Part shown: piece by piece, positions 22,901-27,859 of the stretch
Layout of the letters: each line of letters opens with the position of its first letter
Position numbering within the stretch: position 1 is the stretch's first letter
DNA from: Chitinophaga chungangae
Lineage (GTDB): Bacteria > Bacteroidota > Bacteroidia > Chitinophagales > Chitinophagaceae
NCBI RefSeq assembly: GCF_017742215.1
Contig: NZ_JAGHKP010000003.1
Coordinates: forward strand, 1,112,308 to 1,176,307
Reading direction: 5' to 3'
Length of the DNA stretch: 64,000 nt
Notes under the pieces: model-generated
Database searches by the model: none
Told to the model about the DNA's origin: nothing
Seen by the model: the letters and a program-made list of their open reading frames with translations, nothing else
Made by a program: the position numbers and the translations under genes

Positions 22901-22943
22901 AGCCTGTTAGTGTAAATAGTATAAGGAGTAAAAATCTTCTCAT
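7968..22943 (-). CDS. Giant secreted HYR-like repeat protein with gliding-motility-associated (T9SS) C-terminal domain
   Basis: 4991 residues (over 500 kDa) from the ATG at 22943, which opens a signal peptide MRRFLLLILFTLTGLRAFSQ; a TTG four codons earlier is less likely. Residues to about 480 hold a jelly-roll-like region, followed by PKD/Ig-like domains with repeated Cys-x-Gly-x-Ser motifs to about 1650. About 34 HYR-like repeats follow (1652 to about 4457). Each starts DxTxPxF, carries VEC, ATDNC, a third Cys and DxCGN, and so has four Cys that may form disulfides. More PKD-like domains come next. The last 90 residues (VPNAFSPNGDGKND, IFNRWGELVY, GTFVWWLTY) are the CHU_C/TIGR04131 sorting domain, which directs type IX secretion and surface attachment. 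An adhesin or surface-fibre role is inferred. The first 21 repeats are exactly 82 residues. Confidence 0.93.
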   Translation of the reverse strand: MRRFLLLILFTLTGLRAFSQVINDDTRRPFMTAPARVCSGAYASVHAWLQNIDGVWQNGGWQYPKTSVDSVRWTIDLPVGPTVVYSEPRGPNPIVRWIASNSESMTFNVEEIGTYTITARIYKGTVRVNGVWVPAYAEVTRTFVAESCEMEVCEGTFTPSTNFKETFGNFTVNGPARALPAPATIDYIFDGDGELKDNYYAIHYSAKLGGKNEWGDIFDHTNDGYGGMLIANSSEEPRSFYRRTVTGLCPGAKYNFSAWFINLNSLGVLNNVCENWNSNYRYAGVTFIVRNATNNAVIGQFNTNDVSMDLSINNGGDQRMTGWQQFGGTVTLGPGETNVVVEIRNNNPGGCGNDIAVDDIEFVFCAPKIYSYIDGLGVEEDQVCPGAELNVTSVIQPADYFTNPVYRWEFSKNGAPYTTVNEPGYTGVNTPVLHIGPDVLQEGDVIRYQLMVIEAGNLSGGTCYTPSNRVTISVAELPKINATRDSLCRGDSTILTATPLESPGVVGYETFTWTGPDILPWPGPGLQPKNQILIRPSVTSQYNVTGSIQYGAYVNGQPRVCTKKDSIMITVDQPPVVELGPDQLLCVNEPLTLDAGAANAGFDITWQPGNLHTQAINITAPSTAVTQEYKVNVRNGQCTVRDSVKITGAVVTPAGINAITNYCADVAPNINLRPVTPIDPGETPPHIVTWTFVGPNHGATLVTTNPVDAPNNRQLRTMPLNTPVTVRLSIQVSGTDCISTDEKTFLVESVPNAVARDLAQCTNVFTLDADPVKDTSMTGTWTVISGDVTIAPADIHNPNATATINNGPQTAMLRWTVTKNRPGSTCAPRSIDIILDFAEPPTISVDSNIDECRDGAGQFDLPWTSTNDPEQFDLEAVGANPMPGFSNITDEPLYATDGTLSIPYPAGVAPGVYTFLIRAEKMTMTGEICASESFFTVTINTPSTAPTITLPTPNICAGSSATLTINGGSLGSNAQWVWYRGNCTTGTEIARGVTSINVNPSTTTTYSVRAEGPMACGNSTCVSSTVTVYQMPVAAQAGADQEHCNNATFNMTADAPSIGGAQGTWTVVPAGIAISDIHNRNAIVTVPAGTTATLTWTITNGPCTSTPDDVVLINRNPIANNTIQQNQVLCPPNTTPAELTGTAPTGGTGAYTYQWQRSASATGTFTNIGGATGATYQPGALTVTTYYRRTVTSGACTSNSNVIEVKVAAVPEFTITDPVSACNASGKFEVQYAIISGAPNRYDLLAIPGYELPGFTDLFNQSFSGGQITINYPPTTAAGEYRFRIVMRNADGCEKADTFTTTLESLSIPAWIEITPSRICEGQTVTLTAKGGTLGSNAEWVWYQDNCGAGTSIGTGTSITFQPTETTTFAVRAESDRACKNTDCATATITVDKMPDAANAGQNQEHCNDATFIMDATVPNIGTGTWTGLTPGMTISDLHDPKATVTLPAGQTATLTWTVTNNTCTTPGDNVVLINRDEIGNNVIQQDQVICPNTQPSQLTGAGVPSGGSGTYTYEWEYSTTSATAGFTTVPSATGSIFQPPVLTQTTWYRRIVRSGTECESISNAVEITVSTVPPSVSSTPPPVTTACVSGTDYTTLFGTPTFSHPLGLALTTTYRDSTAAQTCGFTITRIWTAEDPCGRTVETRQTITVTDNTPPVFNTPLPVDMTVECSAIPVHNDLTATDACSGLITATKRQDTIRAANACPNNYQLRRVWIATDACGNEDSVIQIITVQDTRPPVFDSPAPANVTVECSAIPVQGDLTATDNCNGLVRITKRQDTIRAANACLNDYQLRRVWIARDTCGNRDSVIQIITVQDTRPPVFDSPAPANVTVECSAIPVQGDLTATDNCNGLVRITKRQDTIRAANACLNNYQLRRVWIARDTCGNRDSVIQIITVQDTRPPVFDSPAPANITVECSAIPVQGDLTATDNCNGLVRITKRQDTIRAANACLNDYQLRRVWIARDTCGNRDSVIQIITVQDTRPPVFDSPAPANITVECSAIPVQGDLTATDNCNGLVRITKRQDTIRAANACLNDYQLRRVWIARDTCGNRDSVIQIITVQDTRPPVFTTPAPANITVECSAIPVQGDLTATDNCNGLVRITKRQDTIRAANACLNNYQLRRVWIARDTCGNRDSVIQIITVQDTRPPVFDSPAPANVTVECSAIPVQGDLTATDNCNGLVRITKRQDTIRAANACLNDYQLRRVWIAHDTCGNRDSVIQIITVQDTRPPVFDSPAPANITVECSAIPVQGDLTATDNCNGLVRITKRQDTIRAANACPNNYQLRRVWIARDTCGNRDSVIQIITVQDTRPPVFDSPAPANITVECSAIPVQGDLTATDNCNGLVRITKRQDTIRAANACLNNYQLRRVWIARDTCGNRDSVIQIITVQDTRPPVFDSPAPANVTVECSAIPVQGDLTATDNCNGLVRITKRQDTIRAANACLNNYQLRRVWIARDTCGNRDSVIQIITVRDTRPPVFTTPAPANITVECSAIPAQGDLTATDNCNGLVRITKRQDTIRAANACLNNYQLRRVWIARDTCGNRDSVIQIITVQDTRPPVFTTPAPANITVECSAIPAQGDLTATDNCNGLVRITKRQDTIRAANACLNNYQLRRVWIARDTCGNRDSVIQIITVQDTRPPVFDSPAPANVTIECSAIPVQGDLTATDNCNGLVRITKRQDTIRAANACLNNYQLRRVWIARDTCGNRDSVIQIITVQDTRPPVFTTPAPANVTVECSAIPVQGDLTATDNCNGLVRITKRQDTIRAANACPNNYQLRRVWIARDTCGNRDSVIQIITVQDTRPPVFDSPAPANVTVECSAIPVQGDLTATDNCNGLVRITKRQDTIRAANACLNNYQLRRVWIARDTCGNRDSVIQIITVQDTRPPVFDSPAPANVTVECSAIPVQGDLTATDNCNGLVRITKRQDTIRAANACLNNYQLRRVWIARDTCGNRDSVIQIITVRDTRPPVFTTPAPANVTVECSAIPVQGDLTATDNCNGLVRITKRQDTIRAANACLNNYQLRRVWIARDTCGNRDSVIQIITVRDTRPPVFTTPAPANVTVECSAIPVQGDLTATDNCNGLVRITKRQDTIRAANACLNNYQLRRVWIARDTCGNRDSVIQIITVRDTRPPVFTTPAPANTTVECSAIPVQGDLTATDNCNGLVRITKRQDTIRAANACLNNYLLRRVWIARDTCGNRDSVIQIITVRDTRPPVFTTPTPANVTVECNNIPVQGNMSATDNCNGLVTMTRRQDTIRAANACLNNYQLRRVWIAADVCGNRDSVIQIVTVRDTRPPVFTTPAPANITVECSSIPVHGDLSATDNCNGLVTVTKRQDTVRAPNACRNNYQLRRVWIARDICGNRDSVIQIITVQDTRPPAFTIATPANVTVECSNIPTMPDLAATDNCSPAASVRILKNEIRQNIPGACANNYLLIRTWTALDECNNARTVTQTITVVDRTAPVFTSTIPANVTVECSNIPSAPEMTARDNCSATNRITITYNETRVNIPGACVNNYQLRRTWTATDECGNFTTAVQIITVRDTTPPVFSAPAPANITVECDAVPAQPDMTATDNCSGIVNITKAEQRIDSSCANTYRLIRTWTATDVCGNSRTITQTIIVADRTKPVFTSMIPRDTTVNCDAIPVAPVMTARDNCAPAVSITYDEQHIDNPGACANNYRLLRTWTANDGCGNMTRVLQIITVQDTTRPAFTTAIPRDTTVNCDGIPMQPVLNATDNCSTAAGVRVTRAERRENIPGTCANIYRLIRTWTAVDECGNTAIGTQVITVQDTTKPVFTLLVPADVTVECSSIPAMPTLTATDNCSQTARVTITRAERTEQIPGATCANNYRLIRTWTATDECGNSATVTQVITVTDTTAPTFTMPVPADATVDCNNIPAQPQLTATDNCSATNRITVTRAERREDIPGACVNNYRLIRTWTATDECGNARTVTQTITVQDTTRPNFTVSIPADATVECSAIPAMPDLNVTDNCTPSNRVTVVKAERREDIPGACANNYRLVRTWTATDECGNSRTVEQVLTVTDRTAPTFTVTKPADATVECDAIPVQPDLAASDNCSMANNVVVVKAERREDIPGACANNYRLIRTWTATDECGNSTTIQQVLTVADRTAPVFTTTVPADVTVDCDAIPAMPDLNATDNCSPMSLNIVKNEVRENIPGACTNNYRLIRTWIATDECGNSTTVRQVVTVEDKTAPVFTLQPPTNITVNCDEVPAAPVMTATDNCSANNVTIMYSFTKMQLSNDCINNYRLTRTWVATDECGNRATATQVITVIDTTRPVFNMAAPADTTVSCDAIPSPISISASDNCSMPGAVSVTFNQVRENIPGACASSYRLIYTWTAKDECGNTAIMRQVITVRDTTRPVIDTPPADITLSCGQAIPTGMIELNATDNCDGSFPKKVKYTVDPYTPDLCNGYIITRRWSVTDECGNAAQDVIQRIIVLPCPKPELEADVFTNCSSTPFITLKTRGRVNRPVYTLVAVTPANAVQVPITSTNPMFNVNGATSASFIVRDGLTGCVSDTMTYAINYLNMPVVNLGKDTSLCGGNGMVLDAGPANFGYNITWSTGETTQRIRVTQAGKYKVTISNGMCTAMDSIEVSVIPMPLIDIPDTTICRGQSVTLNATVDGASSYFWSTGATTPAINVSTQERFWVQVIKNGCITIDTIDVTVNPPPDITLSRDTTICPGQTVMLTVNTNAGRIQWGTGEMGNSILVSRAGTYSVSVYRDNCVVRESVRVAERPDISFDLGPDRIICPGGSIIVNATHPDASVYRWNDGDLNPVKSLSVGGTYKLGILDRYCDRYQEDSLKLTIAGPPTVNLGNDTIICKGRRHVLKANAVNATAYKWSNGATTSYIEVIEPGTYSVTVFNDCGSSTDEITIDVKECDSKPEVPNAFSPNGDGKNDLFRPVVRGPMYDYELRIFNRWGELVYLSKDQYQGWDGTYKGRPVDVGTFVWWLTYKKVTNGPAFIIKGDVTVVR
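12825..17990 (-). repeat. 21 consecutive 246-bp repeats inside the giant gene (18 nearly identical)
   Basis: Unit boundaries fall at the codon for the Asp of DTRPPVF. Unit 1 is 17745-17990, units 2-19 are 13317-17744 (exactly 18 x 246 bp), and units 20-21 are 12825-13316. Units 2-19 differ at only a few sites, chiefly DSPAP versus TTPAP, ANV versus ANI, CLND/CLNN/CPNN and TVQD versus TVRD. Silent differences are also few, so the DNA itself is close to identical, pointing to recent amplification or gene conversion. Thirteen more divergent units with slightly variable lengths continue to about 9570. Confidence 0.93.
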
Positions 22944-23214
22944 TGTAGCAAACAATTAAGTGAAACAAGTCCGTTGCAGGTGATAGGCTGCACGGGCGGT
23001 CATTTCCTTCGGAATGCCGGAGGATTGGCCGTTTTAACAGAAATTGTTTGAGACAATAAGCTGCGCCGGATGCTGCGCAGATGATCACAGGTGTAAAGGA
23101 TCGTTTTCATAGGCTTCGGTTATTCGATATTCGGTTCTTTCAATAGGTATAGTCTGCCGGTTTGCACACATTTCAACTAAACTGAAATTAAAATTAATGA
23201 TAATATAGACAATT

Positions 23215-23246
23215 CAAAAATATGAATTTCTCTCGAGAGTGTGAAA
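23215..23246 (-). promoter_or_regulatory. Candidate promoter of the giant repeat gene
   Basis: On the minus strand TTTC (23243-23246) and TATTTTTG (23215-23222) are 20 bases apart. This is one mismatch from the Bacteroidota consensus. Weak evidence. Confidence 0.35.
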
Positions 23247-23390
23247 AAACAGTTATATGATGTTTATATTGTATGAGTGACTTGAAAGTCAAGTCTTTAA
23301 TCCCGTGGAAAATTTGTTAACTTTTTTTCGTTGTTTCGGGAAAGGTTTCAATTTTTTTTGATAGAATATGTTATTTAAAAAATAATTACC

Positions 23391-23398
23391 TACCTTTG
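23391..23398 (+). promoter_or_regulatory. Candidate -7 box of the rpmI-rplT operon
   Basis: TACCTTTG matches TAnnTTTG perfectly and lies 21 bases before the rpmI start. No good TTTG is found at the -33 distance. If used, the leader is very short (about 14 bases). Confidence 0.5.
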
Positions 23399-23418
23399 CA
23401 GACCAAATTCGTAGTAAG

Positions 23419-23616
23419 ATGCCTAAAGTAAAGACTCATAGCCGTGCGAAGAAGACGTTTACGGTGACCGGTAGCGGCGCTATCAAACGCCCGAAGGCTT
23501 ATAAAAGTCACTTGCTGACTAAAAAGTCCAACAAAAGAAAACGTTCTCTGAGAGGAAGTAGCCTGGTGGCCGACGCCAATCTGAACCTGGTGAAGCGTAT
23601 GCTCGTACTTCGCTAA
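23419..23616 (+). CDS. rpmI: 50S ribosomal protein L35
   Basis: 65 residues, the normal length for L35, beginning MPKVKTHSRAKKTF and with the basic RPKAYKSHLLTKKSNKRKR block typical of the family (seen here as KAYKSHLLTKKS). It is a component of the large ribosomal subunit. It is followed 39 bases later by rplT. The usual upstream infC is not adjacent here. Confidence 0.97.
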   Translation: MPKVKTHSRAKKTFTVTGSGAIKRPKAYKSHLLTKKSNKRKRSLRGSSLVADANLNLVKRMLVLR

Positions 23617-23655
23617 TTGAATCCAATTTATTAAACAAGTTTTAAAAAGCATAAC

Positions 23656-24000
23656 ATGCCTCGTTCAGTAAACGCAGTTGCGTCCAGAGCCAGAAGGAAA
23701 AAGATCTTAAAACAGGCCAAAGGCTTCTATGGTAAACGTAAAAACGTATATACCGTAGCGAAGAACGTTCTGGAGAAAGGCCTTACCTATAGCTACGTAG
23801 GCCGCAAACTGAAGAAAAGAGAATACCGCACCCTGTGGATCGCCCGTATTAACGCTGCGGCCCGCGCTGAAGGAATGACTTACTCCCAGTTCATTCATAA
23901 ATTGTCAGAAAAACACATCGGCCTCAACAGAAAAGTACTGGCTGACCTGGCAATGAATGAGCCCGAAACTTTCAAAAGCCTTATCGCTTCTGTTAAATAA
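23656..24000 (+). CDS. rplT: 50S ribosomal protein L20
   Basis: 114 residues, the family's usual size. It starts MPRSVNAVASRARRKKILKQ and has the conserved AKGFYGKRKN and LWIARINAAAR blocks. L20 binds 23S rRNA early in large-subunit assembly. In many bacteria it also represses its own operon, but no such leader structure was identified here. It is co-transcribed with rpmI and closed by a terminator. Confidence 0.97.
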   Translation: MPRSVNAVASRARRKKILKQAKGFYGKRKNVYTVAKNVLEKGLTYSYVGRKLKKREYRTLWIARINAAARAEGMTYSQFIHKLSEKHIGLNRKVLADLAMNEPETFKSLIASVK

Positions 24001-24023
24001 GCACTTATTCTCTCCAAAATAAT

Positions 24024-24053
24024 AAACCGGTTACCACAGTAGCCGGTTTTTTT
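24024..24053 (+). terminator. Terminator of rpmI-rplT
   Basis: AAACCGG and CCGGTTT form a stem around a 12-base loop, with a run of seven T residues. Confidence 0.85.
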
Positions 24054-24121
24054 GTGCCCGTTCGACAAGAAGTTCAATTGCTTGAAAATCAATCTAATGC
24101 ATCAATTGTGTAAAAATACCC

Positions 24122-24928
24122 TTAAAGTTTAAACACCCTGTAATGCCCCTCCCAAACCGCCTCCGGCCATTCTCCCTTCGGAAATATTCCCACCACCGCC
24201 GAACCGCTCCCGCTCATCGTAGCGTAAACAGCCCCCGCACGGTACATTTTTTCTTTGATGTTCCGGATCGCCGGGTACTCCCTGAACACCGGCCCCTCAA
24301 AATCGTTCGTCAACATTCCCTTCCAGCTGCTCACATCTTTCCAGTCCACTTCCCGTAACCCCGTTTCCGGCCTGCCCGGCGTAAGCTGCCCGAACGCCCA
24401 GCCAGTATTCACATGTATTCCCGGATGCACCAGCAAAAAGGAATAACCCGACAGGTCCAACTCCCAGGGCTCCATCACCTCGCCCCGCCCCGTCGCGAAA
24501 CAGGGCCGGTTGCGGATGAAAAAGGGACAATCACTGCCGAGCCGCGCCGCATAAGCTTCCAGTTTTTCTTCGGGTATATCCAGGTTGTATTTGATATTCA
24601 ATGCTTTAAGCATAAAGGCGCCGTCTGCCGAGCCGCCGCCCAAGCCAGCCCCGATAGGTACATGTTTGTGAAGATGGATGTGCACGGCCGGCAGCTGCGG
24701 GTAGTCTGCCTTCAGCAGGGCATAGGCTTTATTGCAAAGATTGTCTGTTGCATCGCCGGGGATCTCGATACCGCTGTGCGAAAAAATGTTTTCCCCTGCG
24801 GTGATCACCTCCAGCGCGTCTTGCAGGGGCAAAGGATAAAATACCGTTTCCAGGTCATGAAAGCCGTCTTCCCGCCTGTGCAGGATATGTAAACCAAGAT
24901 TGATTTTACAATTGGGGAAAAGGATCAC
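24122..24928 (-). CDS. ispE: 4-diphosphocytidyl-2-C-methyl-D-erythritol kinase
   Basis: 268 residues, a GHMP kinase of the MEP isoprenoid pathway that phosphorylates CDP-methylerythritol with ATP. It shows the N-terminal NCKINLGLHIL with Lys8, the ATP loop PIGAGLGGGSADG (about 91-103) and the catalytic-region LGSDCPFF with Asp133. It starts 9 bases after the nuclease gene stops, so the two form an operon. The gene ends convergent to rplT. Confidence 0.95.
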   Translation of the reverse strand: MILFPNCKINLGLHILHRREDGFHDLETVFYPLPLQDALEVITAGENIFSHSGIEIPGDATDNLCNKAYALLKADYPQLPAVHIHLHKHVPIGAGLGGGSADGAFMLKALNIKYNLDIPEEKLEAYAARLGSDCPFFIRNRPCFATGRGEVMEPWELDLSGYSFLLVHPGIHVNTGWAFGQLTPGRPETGLREVDWKDVSSWKGMLTNDFEGPVFREYPAIRNIKEKMYRAGAVYATMSGSGSAVVGIFPKGEWPEAVWEGHYRVFKL

Positions 24929-24937
24929 GATTGTAGG

Positions 24938-25540
24938 CTATTTACTTTTACGGCTGTTGATCTCGTCGCGGATAGCGATGGCGCGGATATAATCTTCCTG
25001 CTCCAGCACTTCCTGCAAAAGCGTGTTCAGCTCCTCGAGATTGAGGGCCTTGAGATCGTCTTCAGCACCTTTCTCATGTTCGGAGATCGACGGGCTGCCG
25101 GAAGCCTTGGTGGTCTTTTTGCCGGCGGGGTCGTCCAGCAGGATGCCCGCGCTGTTGAGGATGTTCTCGTACGTATAAATAGGGCAGCCAAATCGTACCG
25201 CCAGCGCCAGCGCGTCTGAAGTACGGGAATCTATCTCGATCGTATCGTCGTTATTGGAACAAATGAGCTTGGAATAGAAAATACCTTCCTGTAAATTGCT
25301 GATAATGACCTCATGCAATTCAACATTAAACGCATTCATGAAATTCTTCATGAGGTCATGGGTCAACGGCCTGCTGGGCTGCATCTTCTCCAACGCCACC
25401 GCGATGGCCTGCGCTTCAAACCCGCCGATCACGATCGGCAGACGCCTTAATCCGTTCACCTCTCCCAGTACCACGGCATACGAATGGGTTTGTGTAATGC
25501 TATGCGACAAAGCAACTATTTCCAATTCTATTTTTCTCAT
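24938..25540 (-). CDS. Bifunctional nuclease (DUF151) family protein with C-terminal UVR-like motif
   Basis: 200 residues. Residues 1-135 match the DUF151/bifunctional nuclease domain: the start MRKIELEIVALSHS, LPIVIGGFEAQAIAVALE and the core SRTSDALALAVRFGCPIY. Residues about 168-198 form a short helical UVR motif like that of UvrB/UvrC and McsA (LLQEVLEQEDYIRAIAIRDE). This combination is common in Bacteroidota. Nuclease activity is known for some plant and archaeal members, and the bacterial role is unclear. It is the first gene of a two-gene operon with ispE. Confidence 0.88.
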   Translation of the reverse strand: MRKIELEIVALSHSITQTHSYAVVLGEVNGLRRLPIVIGGFEAQAIAVALEKMQPSRPLTHDLMKNFMNAFNVELHEVIISNLQEGIFYSKLICSNNDDTIEIDSRTSDALALAVRFGCPIYTYENILNSAGILLDDPAGKKTTKASGSPSISEHEKGAEDDLKALNLEELNTLLQEVLEQEDYIRAIAIRDEINSRKSK

Positions 25541-25614
25541 ACTGTCATTACGCGTAAGCGCTCACGTTTATTACTGTGTAAGACGTGAAGTTAGAAAAAT
25601 AATCGATATCTAAA

Positions 25615-25682
25615 AAGCATTGGCTGCCGAAGATTAGGGCGCGCGTGAAGTTTATTCCGCGTCCCTTCCGCCCGGCAGCCAG
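25615..25682 (-). terminator. Long-loop terminator candidate after etfBA
   Basis: On the minus strand TGGCTGCCG and CGGCAGCCA pair around a GC-rich 45-base interior that can fold further. They are followed by ATGCTTTTT, just past the etfA stop. Confidence 0.5.
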
Positions 25683-25692
25683 CGCATTGTAA

Positions 25693-26664
25693 TTATTTCC
25701 CTTTATACTTCTTTACAGCTTCGGTCAGTTTGGGCACCACCTCGAAGGCGTCGCCCACGATCCCGTAATCCGCCGCTTTGAAGAATGGCGCTTCCGCGTC
25801 TTTGTTGATCACCACGATCACTTTGCTGCCGTTTACGCCAGCCAAATGCTGGATAGCCCCGGAAATACCGATCGCCACATACAGGTTGGGCCGCACCGTA
25901 AACCCGGTTTGCCCCACATGCTCGTGATGCGGGCGCCAGTGCGCGTCCGCCACGGGCCGGCTGCAGGCCGTTGCCGCGCCCAGCGCATGCGCCAGGTCTT
26001 CCAGGATGCCCCAGTTCTCAGGGCCCTTCAGGCCGCGGCCGCCGCTTACCACGATCTCCGCCTCGGTCAGCGGCACTTCGCCGCTCACGGTTTCCACCTT
26101 GGTGATCTTTATTTTGAAGTCCGCATCGCTGATGGAAGGCGCAAACGCCTCCACCGCCGCCGTTCCGCTGCCGGCTTCCACGTTGAACGTATTGGGCAGC
26201 ACGGATACGATCTTTTTTGCGGAGGTGATGTTCACATTGGCAAATGCCTTGCCGGAAAACACGTTCTTTTTCACCACGAACCCCGCCGAGGTATCGGGCA
26301 GGGCGATGGCGCCCGCTACCAGACCTGCTTTCAGGCGGGCTGACAATTGCGGCGCAATGGCGCGGCCGGAGAAATTATGCGAGAATACGATCACATCGGC
26401 GTTTTCCTTTTCCACGGCTTCGGCGATGATCTTCACGCCAACGCCGGTTTCCAGCTCGTTCAGCCGCGCATCCGCCACATGTAGCACTTTGGAGGCGCCG
26501 TACCGGCCGAGGGACGCCAACTCGTCTGCGCTCACTTCACCCAGCACGATGGCCGTAGCCTGCGTGCCCAGCTGCTGCGCTACTTTGGAACCGTATTGTA
26601 CGGCTTCCAGCGCGGATTTTTTAATGTTACCCTGAAATTGATCGGCAAATATTAAAACAGACAT
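25693..26664 (-). CDS. etfA: Electron transfer flavoprotein subunit alpha
   Basis: 323 residues, the standard length. The C-terminal FAD domain is clear: VSGGRGLKGPENWG, the SRPVADAHW segment, GQTGFTVRPNLYVAIGISGA and the late AEAPFFKAADYGIVGD. With EtfB it carries electrons from acyl-CoA dehydrogenases to the quinone pool through ETF dehydrogenase. It lies 26 bases downstream of etfB on the same strand. Confidence 0.96.
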   Translation of the reverse strand: MSVLIFADQFQGNIKKSALEAVQYGSKVAQQLGTQATAIVLGEVSADELASLGRYGASKVLHVADARLNELETGVGVKIIAEAVEKENADVIVFSHNFSGRAIAPQLSARLKAGLVAGAIALPDTSAGFVVKKNVFSGKAFANVNITSAKKIVSVLPNTFNVEAGSGTAAVEAFAPSISDADFKIKITKVETVSGEVPLTEAEIVVSGGRGLKGPENWGILEDLAHALGAATACSRPVADAHWRPHHEHVGQTGFTVRPNLYVAIGISGAIQHLAGVNGSKVIVVINKDAEAPFFKAADYGIVGDAFEVVPKLTEAVKKYKGK

Positions 26665-26690
26665 CTAGTTCGATTTAAGGAATGAAAAGA

Positions 26691-27431
26691 TCAGATCACT
26701 TTGGCTTCTTCGTGCAGCAGTTTCACCAGCTCTTCCACGTTGTCCGGCGAAATCAGCTTTACGCCTGCCTTTGCGGGCGGCAGCTCGAACGAGGTTACGC
26801 TCGTAAGCTGGTCTACCGCCACGGGAGCGATCACTTTCAAGGGTTTGGTGCGCGCCGCCATAATGCCGCGCATATTAGGAATACGCGCTTCGGCCATGCC
26901 TTTCTGCGCGGAGATTGCCACGGGAAGGCTCACTTCCACGGTTTCCTCGCCGCCTTCGATCTCTCGCCTGAGCGTGGCTGTTGTGCCGTTCACGTCCAGT
27001 TTGGAGGCGATGGACACAAAAGGCAGGCCCGCCAGTTCGGCCACCATGCCGCCGATCGACGATCCGTTATAATCGATGGTTTCTTTCCCGGTCAGTATAA
27101 TATCGTAGTTTTCCGATCTGGCATGCGCCGCGATCTGCGAAGCAATAAAATAACTGTCATGGCTATCCGCATCCACCCTGAACGCTTCGTCGCCGCCAAG
27201 CGCCAGCGCCTTGCGGATCACGGGCTCGGTATCAGCGCCGCCAACCGTGATCAGGTGCACCGTGGCATTCAACGTTTCCTTCAGCTCCAATGCCCTTACC
27301 AGCGCGTACCATTCGTCGTAGGGATTAATGATGAACTGAACGCCCGCTTCACTGAATTTCGTGTTGTTGTCTATGAAAGCTATTTTTGCAGTGGTGTCGG
27401 GCGTTTTACTGATACATACTAATATCTTCAT
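26691..27431 (-). CDS. etfB: Electron transfer flavoprotein subunit beta
   Basis: 246 residues from the ATG at 27431 (MKILVCISKTPDTTAKIAF), the start that matches the family; the open frame extends further upstream but without homology. The AMP-binding part shows ALALGGDEAFRVD and LTGKETIDYNGSSIGGMVAE. It is partner of EtfA and the first gene of the pair. A TATATTTG box lies 38 bases upstream. The adjacent TPR gene is divergent. Confidence 0.95.
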   Translation of the reverse strand: MKILVCISKTPDTTAKIAFIDNNTKFSEAGVQFIINPYDEWYALVRALELKETLNATVHLITVGGADTEPVIRKALALGGDEAFRVDADSHDSYFIASQIAAHARSENYDIILTGKETIDYNGSSIGGMVAELAGLPFVSIASKLDVNGTTATLRREIEGGEETVEVSLPVAISAQKGMAEARIPNMRGIMAARTKPLKVIAPVAVDQLTSVTSFELPPAKAGVKLISPDNVEELVKLLHEEAKVI

Positions 27432-27469
27432 ATCCGTAAACTGGTTTTTATTAAAAAATGCAGTGTTTA

Positions 27470-27477
27470 CAAATATA
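27470..27477 (-). promoter_or_regulatory. Candidate -7 box of etfBA
   Basis: On the minus strand TATATTTG matches TAnnTTTG. A weak ATTG-like -33 element lies 16-20 bases upstream. Transcription would start close to 27463, giving a leader of about 32 bases. Confidence 0.5.
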
Positions 27478-27538
27478 TGGGATTTAGCATTCCGGCAATC
27501 AGCACCGCACGAGCGTTTTAAAAATAGCATTATCGCAC

Positions 27539-27844
27539 ATGGACAGGATTTCCCGATTACAGGCGTTTCTCGCAGACAGTCCGCAGGACAGCTTCCTGCA
27601 GCACGCGCTGGCGCTTGAATACATCAAGATCAACGACGACCGGAGCGCCCGCGGCGTTTTCGAAGCCTTGCTGGCAAACGATCCCAAATATGTTGGTTCC
27701 TATTACCATCTCGGCAAGCTGCTGGAAAGGATGGGAGAGCAGGACGCAGCCATCGCCGCATATGAAAAAGGAATGGAAGTGGCCCGCGAAATACGGGACA
27801 TGCACGCTTACAACGAATTGCAGGCTGCGCGCGAAGACCTTTAA
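27539..27844 (+). CDS. Small TPR-repeat protein
   Basis: 101 residues, all helical by composition, with two TPR units (about 17-49 and 51-83). The second is clear in YYHLGKLLERMGEQDAAIAAYEKGM. No signal peptide, so cytoplasmic. TPR proteins bind other proteins and the partner is unknown. It lies 15 bases upstream of tilS and is probably co-transcribed with it. Confidence 0.85.
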   Translation: MDRISRLQAFLADSPQDSFLQHALALEYIKINDDRSARGVFEALLANDPKYVGSYYHLGKLLERMGEQDAAIAAYEKGMEVAREIRDMHAYNELQAAREDL

Positions 27845-27859
27845 CAACAATTACATTAC

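Larger units (their letters stand above)
22944..23418. other. Intergenic region between the giant gene and rpmI (divergent)
   Basis: About 475 bases with no convincing gene. It is AT-rich on the rpmI side (23180-23400). It should hold the promoters of both flanking transcripts. Candidates are a minus-strand box at 23215-23246 and a plus-strand box at 23391-23398. If the minus-strand box is used, the giant gene has a leader of about 265 bases whose more GC-rich proximal part shows no family I recognise. Confidence 0.6.

Noticed and set aside
22786..23088. A 100-codon minus-strand frame at the start of the giant gene
   Set aside because: It overlaps the start of the giant gene in another frame and has no recognisable features.
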